Shown: piece by piece, positions 9,999 through 17,000 of the stretch
How the letters are laid out: each line of letters starts with the position of its first letter
Numbering within the stretch: position 1 is the stretch's first letter
Origin: Acephala macrosclerotiorum
Taxonomy: Eukaryota > Ascomycota > Leotiomycetes > Helotiales > Mollisiaceae
NCBI GenBank assembly: GCA_014904845.1
Contig: MU119830.1
Span: 1-17,000 of the forward strand
Direction of reading: 5' to 3'
Length of the DNA stretch: 17,000 bases
The notes under the pieces: generated by a model
Databases searched by the model: none
Seen by the model: only the letters and a program-made list of their open reading frames with translations
What the model was told of the DNA's origin: nothing
Program-made: the position numbers and the translations under genes

Positions 9999-12364
9999 CG
10001 TTATATTTTTAAATTACTAATTTTAATTTTTCGTACGAATTATTAATAGTTTTACTTTTGATCTTATTAATTAATTTTGAATTAAATATACGAATTTTAA
10101 TATATTTAATGAAATCGAATTTAATAAATTGAAAAAAAAATTTCTACGATTAAATCGTCGATTTTTTTTTATTAAAATTCTTTGAATAATATTTTAAATA
10201 TATTAATTATATTTTTTTTTTTTAATCGTAATAAAAATTTTATATTAATTTTTTTTTTATTTATTATAAACGTTATAAATATCTCGTTTTTATTTTTAAT
10301 AATAATAATAAACGTATTATTGAAATTTTTATTATTATTATTATTTTCAACGAATTAATAGTATTTATTTCGTTGTAGTTTTTTATTGAACGTTTTTTTA
10401 TTATTATATAATTTTTTCGATCGTTTTCAATCGCGTCGTTTTATTAGTAATTTATTATTCGAATCGTTTTAATTTAAATTATTAAACGAAAAAAATATAA
10501 AAAATGATTTTTTATTAATAATTTTTTTATAAAAATTTTTTTTTATATAATACGATTTAATTACTATTAAACGAAATTTAATCGATTTATAAAATATATT
10601 AATCGTATATATTTTTCTATTTATTATTAATAATTTATATAGATTTTTTTAATTTTTTTTTTTTATTAAATATATACGTTTAAAAAAATTAATAAATTTA
10701 AAGTAAATTTCGTATTTAAATTATTTTTTATTATAAACGCGTTCGTAATTTAACGTTCGATATATAAACGTTTTTTTTAATAATTATATAAATTGTTTTA
10801 ATTTTTTTAATTATTAATAAAAATAATACATTTTTATCGATTATTTTAAAATATATTTTAAAAATTAATAATATAAATATAATTTTATTTAAATTTATTA
10901 AATTGTTTATTATTTTAATTACTATTTATAAAATCAATTTTTTGTCGATTTATTTATTAATAAATTTATTTCAAATAATTTTATAAATTTATTATAGTAA
11001 AATGTAATATTTTTTTATTTTTTTTACGTTATTATAAATTTTAATAAATATTTTTTTAATTTTAATTATTATTATTTTCGTATATTATTAAAATTTTATA
11101 AACGAGATAATTCGATAGTTTTTAATATATATCGATATAATATATTCGAAAAATATTTTATATTATTCTTGTAAATATATTTTTCAAAAATTTAATTATT
11201 TAAAATATTATTATTAAGTTTATTATTTGTAATATCGATTTTTTATTTAAATATAAAATATTAATAATAATAAAATAATTAAATTTATAATTATCTTATA
11301 AAATAAATTTGAATTTTTTAAATAATTTATCGTGTATTTAATAATAATAATAATATTTAATATTTATATTGTAATTTGTATATTAAAATTTTTTTAATAA
11401 ACGTTATATTAATAAATATTCGAATTATCGATATAATTATTGTAATTCGATTTTAGTAAAATAATTTTAAATTAAATTTTTTTTTTATTAATATAATAAT
11501 ATTTATAAATAGTTTTATTTTTGTATAATTAAAATAATTTTATTTTATTTATATTTTAAATATAAAATAAAAATAATATAAAATATTATAATATTTAAAA
11601 ACGTATTAATTTGAATTGTTTTTTACGATAATATAATTTTTTTATTAAATTCAATTTTGTAAACATTGATTATTAATATATTTAATTAAATTCTATTATC
11701 GATTTTTTGTAATACTTAAAATTGTAATTAATCGATTATTCATATTTTTACGATTTCGTTATTTAATATAATTTTTTAAAAAATTTCAAACGAGTAACGA
11801 TTTTCGAACGTAAATATTAAGTTTTTATCGAATTATTATAAAAACAAATTAAATATTTTTTTTTTCGTAATAATATAACAAATAAATTAATCGTTTAAAA
11901 TAATTATTATTTGAATATTATTAATTTTTTTAAATTCAATAAAATAAATCTTATTTTCGTTTTTTATTTTTATATTTATTAATAATTAATCGATTTTTTC
12001 GATTTTATTATTTTTTAAAAATTTTTTTATATTTTTGTATTTAATAAAAAAGTTTTAATAATAAATCGTTATAATATTACGATCGATAATATATTAAACG
12101 TATTATTGAAATTTAAAATATATTTATTATCGTTTTTTTATTATATATTTTATTAATTAATAATTAAATTTATTACAAATATAATATTTTTTTTATTAAA
12201 ATCATTTTTTATATTCGCGATTTATACGATAATTATTACGATTTCGAGATAATTTTTTATTTTTTTTATCGAATCAAAAAAATCAAAAAATCGAAACTAT
12301 TTTATATTTATATTTTTTATCGCGTTTTTCGTATATTCGATCGATTTAATTTTAATCGATTTTA

Positions 12365-12394
12365 TTTTAATTTTTTTAATTTTAATTTTTTTAA
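12365..12394. repeat. 15-bp tandem repeat, 2 copies
   Basis: ttttaatttttttaa occurs at 12365-12379 and 12380-12394 inside the element interior. It is low complexity and probably reflects slippage. Confidence 0.6.
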
Positions 12395-14291
12395 TTTTCT
12401 TAAAAATTGTAATTAAAATTATTATTATATTATTACGTTTTTTACGAACGTATTATAATACTAATTATTAATTATAATTTAATATAAACGTTTTTAAACG
12501 TATTTACAAATTTGTAAAATATAAAATTATATTTTTTAACGTTTTAATAAACGTTAATAATTTGATTTTAAAAACTATACTTTATATAATATTCGTTAAA
12601 TAAATCGTATTAAATTTATTAAAATTAATCGAAAAATAATTAAAAGTATTTTAATTTAATTTTCGATTAATTAATTATAATAATTCGTAATAATATAATT
12701 TTTATTTATTTTAAAATATATTTAAATTATATTTATTATTACTATAAAATTATAATTCTTTTTTATTATTTTATCGTAATAAATAAACTCGTATAATTTA
12801 TAAATATAATAAAAAATGTTTTATTATATTAATTTTTTAATAATTCAATTTTAAAATAATAATCGTAAAAAATTTGTAATTTAATATTAAAAATATCGAA
12901 TAATTTTTTATTGTATTTTTTATTATTATTAATATATATTTTTATTAAATTCGTAAATAATTTAATTAATATATTTTATAGTAATTAAAAATTATTATAT
13001 TAAAAATTGTCGTTCGATTAAATATTCTAATTAAAATTTGTATTTTTTTAATTTTATAAATTGTTTTATTAATATATTAATTAATAAAATTATTAGTTTA
13101 AAAATTAAATATTTTGAAATTAAACGTTTAAAAACTAGAGATTTTACGTTGACGAAAATGAGTTATTTTAAAAAGTAATATTCGTTTTACGAATAAATTT
13201 ATTTCGAATATTATTTAAATAATATCGAAAATAAAAAAAAAAATTTTTTAATTTATTTATAGTATTTTTTTTCGTTAATAATTTTTTTCAGTTTTTTAAT
13301 AATAAATTATTTATTTTTAATCACGTAAATTTTATAAATTTATAAAAAATTTTATATTTTTGTACGAGTTTTTTATTTATTAATTTTAACGTTTTTTTAA
13401 TAAATTCTTAGAAATTTTTTTTAAAATATTTTTAAAAGAAATTATTTGTATATTATTTTTTTTTGTAAAATTTTATTATATATAGAATATATTCGTTTAT
13501 TTTTTTTTTTAATATCGTTTTTCGTAAAATCGATTTTTTTATTTTTTTTTATTTTATTATATTTATATTTTAATTTTTTCGATTTTTTAATTATTTTAAT
13601 TATTATTCGTATTTAATTCGAGTAATCGAAGAAATATAATTTTTAAAAATATTATAATATTTTCGTAATTTTCGATCAAATAATAAATATATAAATATAT
13701 TTTATTAATAATTTCATTTAATTACTATGTAAATACTTTAAACGTTTTATAGAAATTTTATAAATATTTTACAAATAATTGATTTTTGTAAACGATTTAA
13801 AACGAATAATAAAACGAATAAAAAAATAAATAAACGTAAATATTTTATATGATTATAAAACAATAAAATTGTACAATTAATTAATTAATTCGAAATTATA
13901 AAAAATAAATAAATTTGATTAAAATAAAAAAATAAATAAATATCGTTTTAAATGAAATTTGAAATCGAATAATATTTTTCGTCGAATATAATTATTATTT
14001 TTTTCGAATTTGCAAACGATTTTATTCTATGTAATAAATACAAATTTAAATTAATTATTTAAAAATACGAACTTTTCTATAATTGATTTTTTCAAGTTTT
14101 TAAAAATCGAAAAAACGTTAAAATTTCGTTTTTACGAAAAAAATAATAAAATTCTCTTATAATTTAATAATATTTAAAAACGTAATATTAATTTCTTTTA
14201 ATATTATTTTATATTGAAATTTATATTTCATAGTTTAATTTTTTTTGAGTAGATTTTTATTAATTCGTAATTGAAAACAATTATTAATTAA

Positions 14292-14516
14292 TATTAATAT
14301 TATATTAAAAATTTTAAATTTATTAATAAAATAATTTAAATATATATAAAAAAAATTTTTGAATTCTAATATGCGTATTGATTTATAATTGATTAAAACT
14401 ATTTAAAAAACGAAATTCGAAATATAAAAACTTTATTTCGAAAATAAAAATAAAATAATACTAATTATATGCGATTTCGAATCGTACGTAAATATTATAT
14501 AATATTTGTTTCGATA
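14292..14516 (+). repeat. Right LTR of the element
   Basis: It is gapless against 8083-8307 at a constant offset of 6,209 bases and exactly the same length, 225 bp. It starts tattaatatta and ends tttgtttcgata. It keeps the G/C state at nine sites where the left LTR has A/T, including a CG where the left has TA (positions matching 8278-8279) and a C in CpG at the sites matching 8164 and 8303. The run of four T-to-A differences (matching 8143-8146) is probably slippage between adjacent homopolymers. Homology stops at the TA end: the following sequence differs from the element interior. Confidence 0.88.
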
Positions 14517-14521
14517 ATATT
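14517..14521. repeat. Right target-site duplication, ATATT
   Basis: It matches GTATT at 8078-8082 except for one G-to-A change, the same kind of change seen across the LTRs. Its position is fixed by the end of the right LTR. Confidence 0.65.
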
Positions 14522-14698
14522 ATTCGATTTTACGTTGAAAATTTAATATAAAAACGTTTATTTTATATTATATAGCGTATTTATATAGTGTATAATATAA
14601 AAATAATATATAATTAAAATTAGTATTTAATACGTAAAATAAAAAATAATTGTTTTAAAATATATAATATATTCAAATAAATTCATATTAAAATATAT

Positions 14699-14770
14699 TT
14701 CGTATTATAATATTTTTATATTACAATATTCGCGTATTATAATATTCGCGTATTACAATATTCGCGTACT
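14699..14770. repeat. 16-bp minisatellite, 4 copies plus a partial
   Basis: The unit cgcgtattataatatt begins at 14699, 14715, 14731, 14747 and partially 14763. The first two bases vary between CG and TT, and the middle between TAT and TAC. These are mostly C/T differences. CGCG appears three times at exact 16-bp spacing, notable in DNA almost free of GC. A related stretch in mixed orientation follows at about 14795-14825 (tcgtattataatatgcgaat). Confidence 0.8.
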
Positions 14771-14909
14771 AATAATTATTTAATACTACGATATTTTTTC
14801 GTATTATAATATGCGAATATACGATTCGTTTATTATTTATTGTTTTAAATATATTTGATTTAATAAAAATTTGTAATTAAAAAATTAATTTTAATTTCAA
14901 TTATATTTT

Positions 14910-14938
14910 AAATAATAAAATAATAAAATAATAAAATA
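14910..14938. repeat. 8-bp period AT microsatellite
   Basis: T residues at 14913, 14921, 14929 and 14937, and at 14916, 14924 and 14932, give a clean 8-base period (taataaaa). It sits just inside the low-GC zone. Confidence 0.7.
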
Positions 14939-15050
14939 TTATTATTATATTAATATTTTTATTAATTACTAAATATTTATATTAATTTATATTATATTTT
15001 TATTATTATTTTTAATTTAATTTAATATATTGTTTTTTATTTATTATTAT

Positions 15051-15241
15051 TATTAAAACAAATATTATATAATATTTATATACGATTTCAAATCGTATAT
15101 AATTAATATTATTTTATTTTTATTTTTTAAATAATTTTAATTAATTATAAATTAATACGTATATTAAAATTTAAAAGTTTTTTATATATATTTAATTAAT
15201 TATTATTATTAATTATTAATATTTAATTTTATAATTAAATA
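15051..15241 (-). repeat. Isolated inverted LTR of the same family
   Basis: Read on the minus strand it matches the family LTR from its end (tattaaaaca, complement of tgttttgata with one change) to its TA start at 15240-15241. Its 191 bp equals 225 minus one deletion of about 34 bp near 15127, which removed stem-loop 1. The stem-loop 2 region is well kept. The half beyond 15165 is more diverged, with many A/T differences. No convincing target duplication is visible (attat before, ttatt after), so a solo LTR is likely, but a remnant of a longer element cannot be excluded. Confidence 0.7.
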
Positions 15242-15648
15242 TTATTAAAATTGTTTAAATAAAATAAATTAAAAATATTATTAAATTATAAAAATTTTTT
15301 AATTATTTTTATTATAATATTATTATTTATACGTAATAAATAATAAAAAAATTCATATTTTTTATAATTTCAAATTAATTAATAATATAATAATATTATT
15401 TTATAATTATTTTAATTAATTATTAAAATTAATTATTTATTTATTATTAAAATTTATTTAATATTTTTATTTTTATATTTTAAATTATAAAATAATATAA
15501 ATTATATTTATAATTATAAATATTATAAATAAATTATAAAAAAGAAATATTAATATTTTATAAAAATAAAATTTTAAATAAAAATTTTTAATAATAAAAT
15601 AAATATTATTTAAAATAATTTTTAAAACAATTTATAAATTAATATAAA
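15242..15648. other. Gene-free spacer, about 1.5% G+C
   Basis: I counted seven G/C bases in the 480 bases 15181-15660, which covers this spacer. No gene, repeat unit or structure stands out. It separates two LTR copies in opposite orientation and may contain remains of an older insertion that can no longer be read. Confidence 0.6.
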
Positions 15649-15812
15649 TATTAATATTAATAAATAATTTAAACGTAAACAAAAAAATTTTAAAATTTGA
15701 ATATATATATTTTATTTAAAAAACGAATTTTAAAATATAAAAATTTTATTTTAAAAATAAAAATAAAAAAATATTAATTATATATAAATATTATATAATA
15801 TATATTTTAATA
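15649..15812 (+). repeat. LTR of the second copy, with internal deletions
   Basis: It starts tattaatatta and ends ttttaata, followed by the same interior start as the first copy (ttaataat...). It is 164 bp instead of 225. The missing pieces include about 20 bp near 15652, two stretches around 15705-15712, and 17 bp at about 15783 that contained stem-loop 2. Two CpG sites remain (at 15674 and 15724), against many more in the left LTR of the first copy. Confidence 0.75.
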
Positions 15813-17000
15813 TTAATAATTTTTTTTATAATAAAAATATTATTATTTTTAATAATTTAAATAAATAAATTTTTTTTTTTTATTATATATTATAAATATA
15901 TAAAATTTATTAATTTTAATATAAATAAAAATTATATAATTAAATATTAAAACTAATATTAATTTATTAATATTATTTTTAAAATTCGTTAAAATTTATA
16001 AATTTTAAATTTAAATTTGTTTTATTATTAATTTAAAAATTTAAATAATAATAATATTAAAAATAATTATTTTTTAAATTTTTTTTTTAATTATTTTAAA
16101 TTTAATTAAATATTTATAAAATAAATATAAATTAATATATATAATTATTAAAATATTAAAAAAATTAAATTATTTTATAATTATATTTATAATAAATTTA
16201 ATTATTATTATTTTTATTTTTATTTATAAACGATTTATTAATAAAAACGAAAATTTTTATTATTAATAAATTTAAAATAACGTATTTTAATTTTCGATTT
16301 AAATTTTCAATTTATTATTTTAATTTTTTATTTAATATAATAATTTTAATTTTAATTAAATTTTAATAATATAAATATTTTAAATATATTATTAATTTAT
16401 ATTTTAATAATATTAAATATTTTTTTTAATTATAATTAAAAAATAAAAATTATATATAAATATAATTATTAATAATTTTTTTTTATATTATTATATTTTT
16501 AAATTTTTAATTTTGATTTTTTATATAAATTATTAATATTTTTTTTTTTAATTTTATTAATTAATTTTTAATTAAAAATACGTATTTTAATATATTTAAT
16601 AAATTAATTTTTTTTTATAAAATTTTTTAAATAATATTTTAAATATAATAATTGTATTTTTTTTTATAATTATAATAAAAAAAATTTTTTAATTTTTTTT
16701 TATTTATTATAAATATTATAAATATATTATTAAAATTTTTATTATTATTATCGTTTTTAATAAATTAATAATATTTATTTTATTATAATTTTTTATTAAA
16801 CGTATTTTTATTATTATATAATTTTTATAATCGTTTTTAATTACGTCGTTTTATTAATAATTTATTATTTAAATTTTTTTAATTTAATTTTTTTTTTTTT
16901 ATATAATATAATTTAATTAATTTATAAAATATATTAATTATATATATTTTTTTATTTATTATAAATAATTTATATATATTTATTTAATTTTTTATTATTA
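15649..17000. mobile_element. Second, more degraded copy of the LTR element (partial)
   Basis: It begins with an LTR and runs off the window end in the same orientation as 8083-14516. Approximate matching blocks (first copy to second) are: 8308-8520 to 15813-16015, 8840-8960 to 16085-16205, 9141-9364 to 16220-16390, 9601-9698 to 16391-16490, 10001-10110 to 16486-16595, and 10185-10640 to 16620-16985. About 1.2 kb present in the first copy is missing, in pieces. Where the copies differ, this one usually has the A or T, including at many CpG sites (for example the CG near 9662 is TA here). It holds the GC state at a few places: CG at 16752-16753 against TA at 10342-10343, G16654 against A10209, and G16515 against A10025. 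No coding sequence is readable. Confidence 0.82.

Larger units (their letters stand above)
8308..14291. other. Unreadable interior of the LTR element
   Basis: These 5,984 bp should have held gag and pol. I see no open frame and no conserved motif I would defend. G+C is 53 of 480 (11.0%) in 8701-9180, higher than in the deserts, and CpG-rich patches such as 9148-9165 and 10414-10440 remain. 8308 to about 10640 has a degraded counterpart at 15813-17000, so its left third can be compared between copies. From 10640 to 14291 there is no second copy in the window. The plus strand is T-rich to about 13600 and then A-rich to the right LTR. No clear tRNA primer-binding site survives beside either LTR. 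Confidence 0.6.
8083..14516. mobile_element. Complete but dead LTR retrotransposon, RIP-degraded
   Basis: A 6,434-bp unit is bounded by two direct 225-bp repeats that align end to end without gaps (198 of 225 identical). Each begins TA and ends TA, as expected if an original TG...CA was mutated, and a 5-bp target duplication flanks it. The 5,984-bp interior is of normal gag-pol size for Ty1/copia or Ty3/gypsy elements, but stops occur throughout all frames and I could not identify protease, reverse transcriptase, RNase H or integrase, so the superfamily is unassigned. Orientation is uncertain. The T-rich plus strand from about 8500 to 13600 and a run of nine T just inside the left LTR (8315-8323, a possible minus-strand polypurine tract) favour minus-strand sense. 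A second copy starts at 15649, and an isolated inverted LTR lies at 15051-15241. Confidence 0.85.
14522..15050. other. Right flank, intergenic, with minisatellite
   Basis: It lies between the right LTR and the inverted LTR copy. It holds the 16-bp minisatellite and an 8-bp period repeat. G+C falls sharply near 14880, about 360 bp past the element, mirroring the left flank. No open frame or RNA gene seen. Confidence 0.6.

Noticed and set aside
14699..14770. A CRISPR-like array because of regular 16-bp repeats.
   Set aside because: The units are directly tandem with no spacers, no cas genes are present, and the DNA looks eukaryotic.
8083..15241. A DNA transposon with terminal inverted repeats, using the LTR at 8083 and the inverted copy at 15051-15241.
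   Set aside because: The direct copy at 14292-14516 matches gaplessly with equal length and a 5-bp flanking match, while the inverted copy carries a deletion, is more diverged and lacks a matching flank.
1..17000. Bisulfite-converted or otherwise artefactual sequence, because C is nearly absent outside CpG.
   Set aside because: Bisulfite conversion depletes C on one strand and leaves G. Here C and G are depleted equally: in 9361-9540 and 8701-9360 the non-CpG C and G counts were close to even. Different copies also carry different surviving sites.
1..17000. Mitochondrial, plastid, apicomplexan or bacterial-symbiont origin suggested by very high A+T.
   Set aside because: Those genomes would show long open frames, tRNAs or rRNA within 17 kb, and no reason for CpG excess. 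LTR elements with transition-only decay point to a fungal nuclear genome, though without a gene this stays inference.

Overview
This window is a gene desert. I find no protein gene, rRNA or tRNA that I can defend on either strand. It is almost entirely A and T, about 1.5-5% G+C over most of its length and about 11% in a central block. G and C survive mainly as the dinucleotide CG. In 481-960, for example, 20 of the 24 G/C bases lie in CpG. That pattern, plus repeat copies that differ almost only by C-to-T and G-to-A changes on both strands, is what fungal repeat-induced point mutation (RIP) produces. The best reading is an AT-isochore of a filamentous fungus, probably an ascomycete. The host assignment is inference, because no gene confirms it.

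Layout. 1-2950 is T-rich and featureless apart from two short tandem repeats. 2950-7500 is A-rich and equally gene-free. 7650-14880 is the less degraded block. Inside it lies a complete but dead LTR retrotransposon, 8083-14516 (6,434 bp). It has two 225-bp terminal repeats (8083-8307 and 14292-14516) that align without a single gap, start and end in TA (expected from an original TG...CA), and are flanked by a 5-bp target duplication, GTATT/ATATT, that differs by one transition. 14517-15050 is flanking DNA with a 16-bp minisatellite. 15051-15241 is an inverted, isolated LTR of the same family with a 34-bp deletion. 15649-17000 (running off the end) is a second, more degraded and internally deleted copy in the same orientation as the first.

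How the parts fit. The four LTR copies and two interiors give an internal alignment from which the mutational process can be read. The two LTRs of the first element differ at 27 of 225 sites: 22 transitions, 5 A/T transversions and no indels. Thirteen transitions keep the G or C in the left LTR and nine in the right, so both decayed separately from a GC-richer ancestor. Five CpG sites changed as whole CG-to-TA doublets. Later losses in the family are small deletions, several of them between short direct repeats or across hairpins. No coding sequence could be read in the element interior. Its T-rich plus strand hints that the element's sense strand is the minus strand.
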